Origin: JBBQXH01 sp963710975
GTDB lineage: Bacteria > Actinomycetota > Thermoleophilia > Gaiellales > Gaiellaceae
Length of the DNA: 64,000 nucleotides
NCBI GenBank assembly: GCA_963710975.1
Contig: CAVQCG010000001.1
Span: forward strand, 372,001-436,000
Reading direction: 5' to 3'
Part shown: positions 1 through 8,155 of the stretch, one piece after another
Layout: each line of letters opens with the position of its first letter
How positions within the stretch are numbered: position 1 is the first letter of the stretch
The notes under the pieces: generated by a model
Databases searched by the model: none
Told to the model about the DNA's origin: nothing
What the model saw: only the letters and a program-made list of their open reading frames with translations
Program-made: the position numbers and the translations under genes

Positions 1-2
1 TC

Positions 3-926
3 GGAGGAACGCGCGAGTTCGAGGAGGGGCCGGCGCTGTCGGTCTGGGCGGCTTCGCTGCCCGGTGCCGAGATCGAGTCGTTCCACCTCGCCGACGAGAC
101 CGAGCTTCCGGACCTGGACGACAACGCGCTCGTCACCTTCCTGGTCGACCCGTTCACCTTTCCGGCCGACGGCCTCATCGACCGGCTCAACGAGGATCAC
201 CCGGGACTTCCGGTCGTCGGCGGGATCGCGGCCGGCGGCGGCCAGCCCGACACCCAGGCCCTCGTGCTCGGCGACGACATCTACGACGGAGGAGCGGTCG
301 GTGCCGCGATTCGCGGTGTTCCGGTCGAGGCCGTGGTCTCCCAGGGGTGCGCCCCGCTGGGCCCGGAGTCCGTGATCACGCGCGCCGAGGGAAACGTCGT
401 GTTCGAGCTCGCAGGGCGTCCGGCGCTCGAACGCCTGCGCGAGACCGTCGAAGGGCTCACACTAAAGGAGCGGCGCCTGGCGGCGGCGGGCCTCCTCGCC
501 GGGCTCGTGATCGACGAGAACAAGCCTGAGTACGAGCGCGGCGACTTCCTGATGCGCGGCCTGCTCGGTGCCGACGACGACAGCGGCGCCATCGCCCTCG
601 GAGAACGCGTTCGCGTCGGCCAGACACTGCGGTTCCACGCACGGGACGCTGCCTCGGCCGACCGGGACCTCGCGGACGCCCTGGGCGATGCGCTCGGCCG
701 GAGCGGCACGGCGCCGGCCGGGGCGCTTCTCTTCACCTGCAACGGACGGGGGAGGCAGCTGTTCGGCGAAGTCGACCACGACTCGCAGGCGGTGGCCGGA
801 GCTATCGGCACGCCCGCACTGGCAGGGTTCTTCTGTGGTGGAGAGATCGGGCCGGTCGGCGGTCGCACCTTCCTGCACGGATTCACCGCGACGATGGCCG
901 TCTTTCTCGATTCGAACTCCGGCTGA
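3..926 (+). CDS. FIST domain protein, 5' end outside window
   Basis: The reading frame is open from the window edge to a TGA at 924-926, so the true start lies upstream and only the last 307 residues are visible. A FIST_N-like segment is followed by a FIST_C-like segment with the typical Cys/Gly-rich patches (FTCNGRG, then FFCGGEIGPVGG) near the C-terminus. FIST domains are small-ligand sensory modules in bacterial signalling proteins. No HTH, kinase or cyclase domain is attached in the visible part, so this looks like a stand-alone FIST protein. The ligand cannot be predicted. The family call is firm; the role is inferred. Confidence 0.85.
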   Translation, partial: GGTREFEEGPALSVWAASLPGAEIESFHLADETELPDLDDNALVTFLVDPFTFPADGLIDRLNEDHPGLPVVGGIAAGGGQPDTQALVLGDDIYDGGAVGAAIRGVPVEAVVSQGCAPLGPESVITRAEGNVVFELAGRPALERLRETVEGLTLKERRLAAAGLLAGLVIDENKPEYERGDFLMRGLLGADDDSGAIALGERVRVGQTLRFHARDAASADRDLADALGDALGRSGTAPAGALLFTCNGRGRQLFGEVDHDSQAVAGAIGTPALAGFFCGGEIGPVGGRTFLHGFTATMAVFLDSNSG

Positions 927-1000
927 GCCGCAATCCGGCCGACCGGCTTGCCCGTAGTCGCTTGTGCGCCGGCGGGGACGTCGATTGAGGGAGGTCGGGC

Positions 1001-1465
1001 ATGAGAGCACGGAAGTTCGGGGTGGTCGCTGTGATCGCGATCGCAGTCCTCGTGAGCGCGGTGGGAGCCTCGGCTGGGCAGGCACCGACGGTCAGGATCG
1101 GTACAGCTGAGCTCACCTCGTCCCTGCTCGGGGGGCCCGAAGGTGTGGCCTACCTGAGACAGAAGGGTCAGAAGCTGAACGGGTGGCTCGTCGTCTGGGG
1201 CCTCGAGCCGGGTAGCACGCATGCCTGGCACGTCCACGGCCCGAACGGCGCCTGCACGCCCGCATCGCGGAATGCAGACGTCGTCGTCGGAGGACAGGAT
1301 CTCGTCGCGAACCAGGCTGGAGTCGCGTACCAGAGGTTCACGCTCACCTCTCCGACGCAGGTGGTCGGCAAGGGCTTCTACGTGAACGTCCACGAGAAGT
1401 CGTCAGCCGATGGTGTCGGGGCCGGGATCACCTGCGGCAACATCGCGCGGGTCAAGCTCCGCTGA
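1001..1465 (+). CDS. secreted CHRD/SOD-like protein
   Basis: A 154-residue protein with a clear signal peptide: a basic N-terminus, a hydrophobic stretch at about residues 7-22 and an ASA-type cleavage site. The ATG at 1001 follows a good GGAGG ribosome site about 7 nt upstream. The mature part has an AWHVHG motif and a later YVNVHE motif, the His-containing signature of CHRD and Cu/Zn-SOD-like beta folds, plus two cysteines that could form a disulfide. Probably an extracytoplasmic beta-sandwich protein; metal binding is possible. The full copper/zinc ligand set of a real superoxide dismutase is not evident, so no enzymatic activity is claimed. Confidence 0.7.
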   Translation: MRARKFGVVAVIAIAVLVSAVGASAGQAPTVRIGTAELTSSLLGGPEGVAYLRQKGQKLNGWLVVWGLEPGSTHAWHVHGPNGACTPASRNADVVVGGQDLVANQAGVAYQRFTLTSPTQVVGKGFYVNVHEKSSADGVGAGITCGNIARVKLR

Positions 1466-1477
1466 CGGAACGACCTC

Positions 1478-1505
1478 GGAGCGGGGCGGTCGCTCAGGCC
1501 GCTCC
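1478..1505. terminator. hairpin between convergent genes
   Basis: A 7-bp GC-rich stem (GGAGCGG at 1478-1484 with CCGCTCC at 1499-1505) sits between the stops of the CHRD-like gene and the convergent PAP2 gene. There is no real T-tract, so it is only a plausible bidirectional terminator. Confidence 0.4.
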
Positions 1506-1517
1506 GCTCCGCTCCTT

Positions 1518-2228
1518 CTACGTCTCGAGCGCTCGGGCGCAGCGGAGCGCCAGCTTGCCCAGGCCGTAGCCGGCGACGACGTCGAGAACGTAGTGATTCG
1601 CCGTGGCGAGCACCACCCAGGCCACGAGTGGCGGGTACGCCGGGGCGAGCCGGCGTACCGTTCGGCTCCTCGACGTCTGCCTGAGTCCTTCGGCTGTCAC
1701 CACGGCGATCGTGACGTGGATGCTCGGCATCGCCGCGAGCGGGTGGTACAGCTTCGCGATGACCCCCGAGTCCAGATCGACACCGCTGACCTCGGCGATC
1801 GTGTCGACGAGGTGGTCGAGCTTGCGGGGCGGGGCCGTCGGCAGAAGGAGGAAGACCGGCTGCGCGCCGAGCATGCCGAGGAGAGCCGCCCTGCGGTAGC
1901 GGTGGAAACGCGGATCCCGCCGCGTGTAGAGCCGCATCAGCCAGACGACGGTGAGGCCGACGTTCAGCGTCCCGTAGGCGACGTTGAGGGCGGCGACGAG
2001 CCTGCGCCTGGGAAGCACCATCCGTTGCAGGCGGGGTTCGACATGGATCCCGAGGCGCCGCTCGACGGCAACGATCCGCTCGGCGTTGCGGCGGGCACGC
2101 TCCTCCCCGTCCCCTGCGAGCGCGGCGCGGCGGACGAGCAGGTAGGTCGCGTACAAACCGAGGCCGATCGCCACCTCGCGTCGTGCCGAGAACCGGCGCC
2201 CCCCTCGACGACTCCTCCCCATCGTCAC
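1518..2228 (-). CDS. PAP2-superfamily membrane phosphatase/transferase
   Basis: A 236-residue polytopic membrane protein with PAP2 signatures: MPSIH at residues 167-171 (motif with the catalytic His) and NHYVLD at 211-216 (second His and Asp). The spacing and the long N-terminal half resemble the PAP2_3 / Aur1-like inositolphosphotransferase subgroup, so the substrate is probably a membrane lipid or isoprenoid phosphate. The start may be GTG at 2228 or ATG at 2222. It is divergent from a flippase-like gene 54 bp away, which suggests a joint role in envelope lipid or glycolipid metabolism (inference). Confidence 0.8.
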   Translation of the reverse strand: MTMGRSRRGGRRFSARREVAIGLGLYATYLLVRRAALAGDGEERARRNAERIVAVERRLGIHVEPRLQRMVLPRRRLVAALNVAYGTLNVGLTVVWLMRLYTRRDPRFHRYRRAALLGMLGAQPVFLLLPTAPPRKLDHLVDTIAEVSGVDLDSGVIAKLYHPLAAMPSIHVTIAVVTAEGLRQTSRSRTVRRLAPAYPPLVAWVVLATANHYVLDVVAGYGLGKLALRCARALET

Positions 2229-2282
2229 AAGTCTCTACCATCTGGCGCAACGCAACGCGTCGGGAGATACTGAACCTCGCGG

Positions 2283-3341
2283 ATGACGAACAGGCGCCAG
2301 TTCCTCGTGCGGTTGACCATCGGGTCGATCGCAACAGGAGCCTTTCTCTGGCTCTTCCTTCGCATCGCCCACCTCGGTGACGCCTGGAACGAGATTCGCC
2401 GCCTGCCCTGGTGGTCCGTGTTGGCGGCCCTCGGGTTCGTTCTCCTGAACAGCGCAGCCATCGCGCTGCGCTGGCGGTATCTCTTCTCCGCGGCGCGCTA
2501 CAAGACGACCGCCAAGCGTCTCTTCCCGATCTACTGCGTCGGCGCTGCTGCGAACAACATCCTCCCCGCTCGCGGCGGCGATCTGCTCCGGATCGAGGCT
2601 GTTCGCGAGAACTACCGTATCCCACCGTTCGTGACGGCCGGGACGCTCTTCGCGGAGCGCCTGCTCGACGGCATCGTGCTGTCGATCTGGATCCTCATGG
2701 GCGCGATCTGGATCGGGGAAACAGGGATCCTGCTGCTCGCCGGGATCGGCCTCTCGGCGGGGTGCACGCTCGGGATCGTGGTCGTGGCTCTCGCCGCCAG
2801 GAGGCCCGAGCGCGCTGAGGAGGTGGTCTGGAAGCTCACGAGACGCCTGCCCTCCCGGTGGCATTCCCGGATCGGACGGTGGACCGCGAACTTCGTGGAA
2901 GGACTCGGCGCGTTCCGCGCGCGGAAGCCCCTGCTCCGCGTGTTCTGGACGTCCGTGGTCATCTGGCTCGCCGACTTCGGGATGTACTGGGTCATCGGGA
3001 AGGGCTACGGCCTCGATCTCAGCGCCGGCGGATACTTCGTCCTCGAGGGAGTCGGGAACCTCGCCCTCGGCGTTCCGGCGACCGCGGCCGGGCTCGGCAG
3101 CTTCGACTACCTGACGCTCGTCAGCGGCAAGCAACTCGGAGTTCCGACCCAGATCGGCGTTCCCTACGTGCTCACGGTGCACGCGATGGTGGTGCTCCCC
3201 GTGACGATTCTCGGAATCGTGTTCGTCTGGACGGCCTTCCCCAGGCTCTTCCGGACGATCTTCCGCCGCGAGCGAACCGTCGAGGAACAGCCAGCAGACG
3301 CTGCCGAGCAGCATCGCTCCGAGGCCTACCGCGAGGCCTAG
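2283..3341 (+). CDS. flippase-like membrane protein (LPG synthase TM / UPF0104)
   Basis: 352 residues with about eight transmembrane segments and the family hallmark NNILPARGGDLLR near residue 90, typical of the lysylphosphatidylglycerol-synthase membrane domain (MprF flippase domain, UPF0104). The soluble aminoacyl-transfer domain of MprF is absent. Members are implicated in moving glycolipids or lipids across the inner membrane. A second family member lies at 52545-53681. The C-terminal 30 residues are charged and likely cytoplasmic. Confidence 0.85.
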   Translation: MTNRRQFLVRLTIGSIATGAFLWLFLRIAHLGDAWNEIRRLPWWSVLAALGFVLLNSAAIALRWRYLFSAARYKTTAKRLFPIYCVGAAANNILPARGGDLLRIEAVRENYRIPPFVTAGTLFAERLLDGIVLSIWILMGAIWIGETGILLLAGIGLSAGCTLGIVVVALAARRPERAEEVVWKLTRRLPSRWHSRIGRWTANFVEGLGAFRARKPLLRVFWTSVVIWLADFGMYWVIGKGYGLDLSAGGYFVLEGVGNLALGVPATAAGLGSFDYLTLVSGKQLGVPTQIGVPYVLTVHAMVVLPVTILGIVFVWTAFPRLFRTIFRRERTVEEQPADAAEQHRSEAYREA

Positions 3342-3410
3342 TGCACCGTCCCGAAAGTCATCTCGCGTTCCGGCGGCTGCAAACCGTCGCCGTGCGGCGT
3401 CCTCGGTCGC

Positions 3411-3433
3411 ACGCGTACTAGACCAGTACGCGT
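3411..3433 (+). terminator. perfect hairpin after flippase gene
   Basis: ACGCGTACT (3411-3419) and AGTACGCGT (3425-3433) form a perfect 9-bp stem with a 5-nt loop in the 189-bp gap between two plus-strand genes. No T-run follows, so it could be a terminator or a protein-binding palindrome. Confidence 0.4.
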
Positions 3434-3530
3434 GCTCCCTGCGTCCTTGCCCGGCTCTGTTTTGGCACGCCGGAACATCAAGGGACTTCCGGGACGGAGC
3501 ACTAGCGAACGTGGCGGTAGCATTGGTCGC

Positions 3531-4049
3531 GTGCCGCGCCTGAAGCTCGGGGATCCCGCACCGCCGTTCGACCTGCCCGGAGTCGATGGCCGTCAGCATT
3601 CACTGACGAGCTACGGCGAGACGCCAGTCGCCGTCGTGTTCTCATGCGTCCACTGCCCGTACGCAGTCGCCTGGGAGGACCGCCTGAACGACATCGCCCG
3701 GGACTACGAGGGAAGAGCCGGGGTGGTCGTCATCAACCCGAACGACCACATGGGCGATACGTTCGAGCACATGGTGGAGCGAGCCAGAGAGAAGGACTTC
3801 GTCTTTCCGTTCCTGCGCGACGAGTCCCAGGAAGTGGCGGATGCCTACCAGCCGGCAAGGACTCCAGAGGTCTTCCTCTTCGATTCGGATCACCGCCTCG
3901 TCTACCACGGTGCCCCCGACTCGAGCTACCAGGACGCGGCCCGAGCAGAGCCCTACCTACGCGATGCGCTTGACGCCGCCCTCGCGGGCGAGGCGCCGGT
4001 CGTCGCCGAGACGCCGGCCGTCGGCTGCACCGTCAAGTGGCGGTCGTGA
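3531..4049 (+). CDS. thioredoxin-fold protein, AhpC/TSA-redoxin type
   Basis: Start chosen at GTG 3531, where the conserved LKLGDPAPPFDLPG opening begins and a TAGCAT -10-like box lies 7 nt upstream; an open frame further upstream has no similarity. The 172-residue product has a C-V-H-C-P-Y active site at residues 39-44, the CxxCPY variant of a cytosolic thioredoxin-family group related to peroxiredoxin-like proteins, and ends with a conserved GCTVKW segment. It is probably a thiol oxidoreductase or peroxidase. No signal peptide is seen. Its 3' end overlaps the convergent methyltransferase gene by 17 bp. Confidence 0.85.
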   Translation: MPRLKLGDPAPPFDLPGVDGRQHSLTSYGETPVAVVFSCVHCPYAVAWEDRLNDIARDYEGRAGVVVINPNDHMGDTFEHMVERAREKDFVFPFLRDESQEVADAYQPARTPEVFLFDSDHRLVYHGAPDSSYQDAARAEPYLRDALDAALAGEAPVVAETPAVGCTVKWRS

Positions 4050-4824
4050 GCCGCGCCGGCGGCACCTTCTCGAGCAGGTACCAGCCGATCGTCAGCGTGA
4101 GGCCATAGCCCTCGGCCGTGCGGCGTAGCGCGATCCCGGCCGTCTGGTCGTTCGAGATGAGGCTCTCCACCTCGGCGTAGACGGCGGCACGGGCATCGCC
4201 CTGACAGGCGGCGAGATCCAGGAATCGGTCGAGCTCGAACGTGTCCGGCTCGGACTCGAATCGTTGCAGGACGAGGTTGTTCGCGTCGAAGATCGACCGG
4301 AAATCCTGGTCGGAGAGCACCCGTACGTGGCTTGGATCGCGGAGGTGCTCGATCCGGTTGTGCGCGAGAGCCTCGAGCGGGTCGGCCGAGGCGATCTGGT
4401 CGATCACGAGGAAGCGGCCCCGCAATCGGATCGTCCTGACCATCTCCGAGACTGCGATGTCCGGCCACTGGAGGTGATGGATCGTCCGCGACGTGGTGAC
4501 GAGATCGAAGCTCTCGTCCGGAAACGGAAGGTGGGCGATGTCCCCCTCGACGAACGACACGTTCTCGATACCTTCGGCGGCCTCGCGCGCATGCGCGAGC
4601 ATCTCGGGAACGAGGTCGACCCCGACGACTTCGCGCACCAGCGGGGCGAGGGCGATCGCGAGCGGGCCCGTGCCCGTGCCGACGTCGAGGGCCGTCTCGT
4701 CCCCCCGCGGCGAGGCGAACTGCCGGATCTTCAGTCTCATCCGCTCGATTCGCTCCCCGCCGACCGCCGCCATCTTGCCGGCAGTCGCAGCGAAACGAGC
4801 CTGGGTGAGATCCTCGTGACTCAC
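4033..4824 (-). CDS. class I SAM-dependent methyltransferase
   Basis: 263 residues starting at GTG 4824, which overlaps the cca stop by 4 bp (GTGA), indicating translational coupling. The SAM-binding glycine motif LDVGTGTGPLA is at about residues 46-56, with an acidic residue after the next strand (VVGVDLVPE) and a post-motif DLVTTSRTIHHL, all typical of the UbiE/Methyltransf_11 group. The substrate is unknown. It is the last gene of the alr-cca operon. Confidence 0.85.
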   Translation of the reverse strand: MSHEDLTQARFAATAGKMAAVGGERIERMRLKIRQFASPRGDETALDVGTGTGPLAIALAPLVREVVGVDLVPEMLAHAREAAEGIENVSFVEGDIAHLPFPDESFDLVTTSRTIHHLQWPDIAVSEMVRTIRLRGRFLVIDQIASADPLEALAHNRIEHLRDPSHVRVLSDQDFRSIFDANNLVLQRFESEPDTFELDRFLDLAACQGDARAAVYAEVESLISNDQTAGIALRRTAEGYGLTLTIGWYLLEKVPPARLTTAT

Positions 4825-5843
4825 TGTCTCTCTCGGTACACGAGCTCGAGCGCCTGCTCTCGTGTCTGGATCGTACCCGCCGCACGCTCCTCGGCAATGC
4901 GTTCGAGCAGCCGCCCCACCGTCGGTCCGGGCGGGATACCGAGCTCGTCACCCCGGAGCAGCGGCTCGGCGGGCTCCGCCGCGCGGCTCCGGCGAACCCT
5001 CTCCGTGAGATCGCCGCGCCCGACGAACGTGAGCGCCTCGAGAGCCCACGGCTCGGTTGACCGCCGGAAGCGGTGGATGTCGCGAGGTGTCTCGCCCTCG
5101 GGCACAGGCGCCGAGAGCATGATTCGCGCGAAGCGCCTCGTCTCGTTCGAGATCGGGAGCCGCAGCACCGCTCGCCCCAGCGCAGCGACGAGGAGCATGC
5201 GTGCCGAGGGGTCCGCGCCCGCACGGCCCAGGCCTTCGACCGACCCACCCAGCCCGGCGAGCAGGCCGAGCTCGCCGAGTCTCGCGTAGCCCGCGGGCGA
5301 CAGCCGAACGAGCTCGCCGAGAATCCGCTCGCCAGCGGGCTTCCCGACGAGCTCCCGGTCGCGCTCGATCAGCCGCCGCGTCTCGGGATCGATCGCGAGG
5401 GAGAGCTCGTCCTCGAGACGCACGGCACGGAGGAGCCGGAGGGGGTCGTCCGCGAAGACGTGCGGTGTCACACACCGAACTGCTCGGGCTTCGAGATCGT
5501 CGCGACCCCCGAACGGATCGACCGGAGAACCACCCGCTACCGGAACGGCGATTGCGTTGATCGTGAAATCGCGGCCCCCGAGGTCTTCCTCCAGCGTGCC
5601 CCGCAACAGCGTGAAGTCGACGGTCTTCCCGCCGGGAAGGGCGACTCTCCAGGCGCCGTGTCGTTCCGACAACAGGAACATCGCGCCGCCCTGGGCGGTG
5701 GCGTACGCCACCGCCGCCTCGCGGGGCGAACGGCAGGCAACGTCGATATCCAGCACCGGGCGGTCAAGCATCTCGTCGCGCACAGCGCCGCCGACGACAT
5801 ACGCCTCTTCGCCCTCTACGGCAGAGCGGATTCCCTCATCCAT
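4821..5843 (-). CDS. cca: CCA tRNA nucleotidyltransferase / poly(A) polymerase family
   Basis: Start at ATG 5843, which overlaps the end of alr by 8 bp; an open extension upstream only mirrors alr. The 340-residue protein has the class II nucleotidyltransferase head: VVGGAVRD followed by the D-I-D metal-binding pair, then RDFTINAIAV and DPLRLLRAVRL, the neck and RNA-binding motifs. These enzymes add or repair the 3'-CCA of tRNA. The C-terminal part is short and no HD domain is visible, so it is smaller than many actinobacterial PcnA proteins. CCA-adding versus A-adding specificity cannot be told by eye. Confidence 0.88.
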   Translation of the reverse strand: MDEGIRSAVEGEEAYVVGGAVRDEMLDRPVLDIDVACRSPREAAVAYATAQGGAMFLLSERHGAWRVALPGGKTVDFTLLRGTLEEDLGGRDFTINAIAVPVAGGSPVDPFGGRDDLEARAVRCVTPHVFADDPLRLLRAVRLEDELSLAIDPETRRLIERDRELVGKPAGERILGELVRLSPAGYARLGELGLLAGLGGSVEGLGRAGADPSARMLLVAALGRAVLRLPISNETRRFARIMLSAPVPEGETPRDIHRFRRSTEPWALEALTFVGRGDLTERVRRSRAAEPAEPLLRGDELGIPPGPTVGRLLERIAEERAAGTIQTREQALELVYRERQ

Positions 5844-6867
5844 CGGCGACCGTCCGCAGCGCACGCCCAGGATCCGAGCGGATTCCACAGACGATCTCGT
5901 ATGAGATGGTGCCGAGCGCGACGGCATGCTCCTCCGCGAGGATCCCGTCCCCGATGAGGGTGACGGGGACACCTGCATCACCCTCGGGCAACTCCACCGC
6001 AACCGCGTCCATCGAGATCGTTCCGAGCATCCGCCGCCGGGTACCGTCGACGAGCACGTCGGCGCCGACCAGACCACGCCGGAGCCCGTCCGCGTAGCCG
6101 ACCGGAACGATGCCGATGCGGGTGGGCCTCTCGGCGACGAACCGGCGTCCGTATCCGGTGCTCTCGCCGGGCTTGAGCGTCTTCACCTGCGCGACGTGGC
6201 TCCTCCAGGAGAGGACGGGCTCCAGCCCGTGGGACGCCGGATCGTCGCCGAAGGGAGAGAGCCCATAGATCGCGATGCCACAGCGCACAGCGTCGAGGCG
6301 GGCCTGCGGGAACCGGAATGTCGCAGCGCTGTTCGCCAGGTGGAGCGTCGTGCCCTCGAATCGCACGGCCGCCTTCCGGAAACGCTCGATCTGCTCAAGG
6401 GCGAACGCCTCGTCCGGCTCGTCGGCGGTCGCGAGATGACTCATGAAGCCGACGACGTCTCCCGGAGCAACTCGTGCTGCTTCGCTGGCCTCCAGCCCCC
6501 ACCGGCCCATGCCCGTGTCGACCTTCAGGTGGATGCGGAGGCCGGAGGGGAGATCGCATCCTGAGACGACGACCTCCAACCCGGCAGCGCGGGCAGGGCC
6601 CTCATCCGCCCTGGTGAGGTGCCCGAGCACGACGATCCGCGCGTCCGGCACCAGCGGGCGCAGGTCGACGCCTTCGGCCACCGTCGCGACACAGATACCC
6701 GTGGCGCCGGCAGCGAGAGCGGCCGGCGCCACGTCTCGCGCTCCGTGACCGTAGGCGTCGGCCTTGACGACCGCCCACAGGTCGGCCGGCGCTGCGACCT
6801 CTCGCAGGCGCACCACGTTTCGACGCAGAACGCCGAGATCGACGGTGATCTCAGATCGGTGCATCAC
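5836..6867 (-). CDS. alr: alanine racemase
   Basis: A PLP enzyme that makes D-alanine for peptidoglycan. The N-terminal TIM-barrel contains the PLP-binding VVKADAYGHG motif with the Schiff-base lysine at about residue 35. The C-terminal beta domain carries the conserved GYADG segment and a late MDAVAVEL stretch. Length (342-343 aa) is slightly short of the usual ~370. Start is GTG 6867 or the adjacent ATG 6864. It sits in the acpS-nnr-alr order usual in Actinobacteria, with two extra genes between nnr and alr. Confidence 0.95.
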   Translation of the reverse strand: MMHRSEITVDLGVLRRNVVRLREVAAPADLWAVVKADAYGHGARDVAPAALAAGATGICVATVAEGVDLRPLVPDARIVVLGHLTRADEGPARAAGLEVVVSGCDLPSGLRIHLKVDTGMGRWGLEASEAARVAPGDVVGFMSHLATADEPDEAFALEQIERFRKAAVRFEGTTLHLANSAATFRFPQARLDAVRCGIAIYGLSPFGDDPASHGLEPVLSWRSHVAQVKTLKPGESTGYGRRFVAERPTRIGIVPVGYADGLRRGLVGADVLVDGTRRRMLGTISMDAVAVELPEGDAGVPVTLIGDGILAEEHAVALGTISYEIVCGIRSDPGRALRTVADG

Positions 6868-6880
6868 TCGAGCGTGCGGG

Positions 6881-7204
6881 CTACGAACCGGGTCCCGGCT
6901 CCTTTACCTCGATGCCGCCGAAGACCGCCCACAGCCCCATGTGCACGACCGGACCGTCTCCCTCGGTTACCTTGACGCTGCGGCCCCCGAAGAGCCCGAG
7001 GCCGCTCATCGAGACGCTCGTTCCCTCCGCGACCCAGATGGTCATGCCGCCGAGGATCGCGACGGCGGTGAGCTTCGCGTCGGGGCCGGGCGGGCTCTTG
7101 CTCAGGTCGACCTCGCCGCCGCCGAGGATGGCCACAAGCGTCTCCTTCGTCCACCCAGGTGGAAAGGGTCGCCGGTCGAACCCACCGAAGATCGCAACGT
7201 TCAT
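6881..7204 (-). CDS. LiaF C-terminal-like short beta protein
   Basis: 107 residues made of repeated short beta stretches (VAIFGG, VAILGG, LGLFGG, WAVFGG), the pattern of the LiaF/YvqF C-terminal domain (DUF2154-like). In LiaF this domain follows four membrane segments and helps sense envelope stress; here the membrane part is absent and the protein is probably cytoplasmic. Its ATG overlaps the stop of the beta-propeller gene by 4 bp, and alr begins 13 bp downstream, so it is co-transcribed with cell-wall genes. Confidence 0.7.
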   Translation of the reverse strand: MNVAIFGGFDRRPFPPGWTKETLVAILGGGEVDLSKSPPGPDAKLTAVAILGGMTIWVAEGTSVSMSGLGLFGGRSVKVTEGDGPVVHMGLWAVFGGIEVKEPGPGS

Positions 7205-8130
7205 GTCGTCCCTCCTCGTCGAGCACTTTGCCCGGGAAGCGGCTGCCAGTCAGGCGAACTCTCGCCGGACCTCGGTCGCTTGAGCAGTCGGGACTGCGCG
7301 GTTCCATCGGCAGCCATCACGTAGAGCTCACGATTGCCATCCCGGTCGGAGACATACACGATCCGCTCCCCGTCAGGTGACCAGGCGGCGTCGTACTCCG
7401 ACTTGTTCGAGCGTGTCAGCCGCACGAGCCTCGTTCCGTCGGCGTTGATCACTGCGATGTCGAAGTTTCCCGTTGCCCCTTTCGGGGCGAAGCGGGTGAA
7501 CGCGAGCCGTTCGCCGTCGGGCGACCAGGTGGGTGACACCTCGTCCGTCAAACCCGCTGTGAGGCGGCGCTGGCCCTTCCCGTCCGTACCCATCACCATG
7601 AGGTCGAAGTTCCCACGCGGCTGTGCAGCCCGGTAGCTGGCGAACGCGATCCGGTCTCCGTCAGGGGACCAGGCGGGATCGATGTCCTCGGCGAGCGTTC
7701 GCGTCAAGCGTGTCTGGTGGGTGCCATCGGCGCTCATCACGTAGATCTCCCCATGCCCTCTCTGCCGGCGAACGAACGCGATCGACTTCCCGTCGGGCGA
7801 CCAGGCAGGATCGCTGCCCTTCCCGGCGACCCGGCGCTCCTCGGAACCGTTCGCAGCCATCATCCAGATGTCCTGCACGCCGCCGCTGCGACGGACGAAG
7901 GCGATCCTCTTCCCGTCGGGCGACCATGCCGGATCCGAGTCGTCGCCGGAGGTCAGTCGCTTCAGCCCCGACCCGGTGAGGCCGACCGACCAGATCGAAC
8001 GCGCGCGCCCGTCATCGCTCGTGAATGCGATGCGGCCGTTCCCGCCGCCGAAGGAACCGCGTGCGGGCTGGACGCTCCAGGCGGCGGTGACGACGCTGGA
8101 GATCACGACGAAGAGCACGACGATCCTCAC
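7201..8130 (-). CDS. secreted TolB-like (PD40) beta-propeller protein
   Basis: 309 residues with an N-terminal hydrophobic export signal (about residues 3-22) and six WD40-like PD40 blades, each with the SDPAWSPDGxRIAF-type repeat. Such propellers resemble TolB and act outside the cytoplasm in binding roles. GTG 8130 is chosen because a TATCCT -10 box lies 7 nt upstream (8138-8143), suggesting a leaderless promoter inside the acpS-nnr-alr cluster. No catalytic domain is attached. Confidence 0.85.
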   Translation of the reverse strand: MRIVVLFVVISSVVTAAWSVQPARGSFGGGNGRIAFTSDDGRARSIWSVGLTGSGLKRLTSGDDSDPAWSPDGKRIAFVRRSGGVQDIWMMAANGSEERRVAGKGSDPAWSPDGKSIAFVRRQRGHGEIYVMSADGTHQTRLTRTLAEDIDPAWSPDGDRIAFASYRAAQPRGNFDLMVMGTDGKGQRRLTAGLTDEVSPTWSPDGERLAFTRFAPKGATGNFDIAVINADGTRLVRLTRSNKSEYDAAWSPDGERIVYVSDRDGNRELYVMAADGTAQSRLLKRPRSGESSPDWQPLPGQSARRGGTT

Positions 8131-8155
8131 GCGGGCGAGGATACCCTCGTCGCGC

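Noticed and set aside
3342..3530. tRNA or sRNA gene around the palindrome
   Set aside because: No cloverleaf, no CCA end; a single 9-bp stem is more like a terminator.
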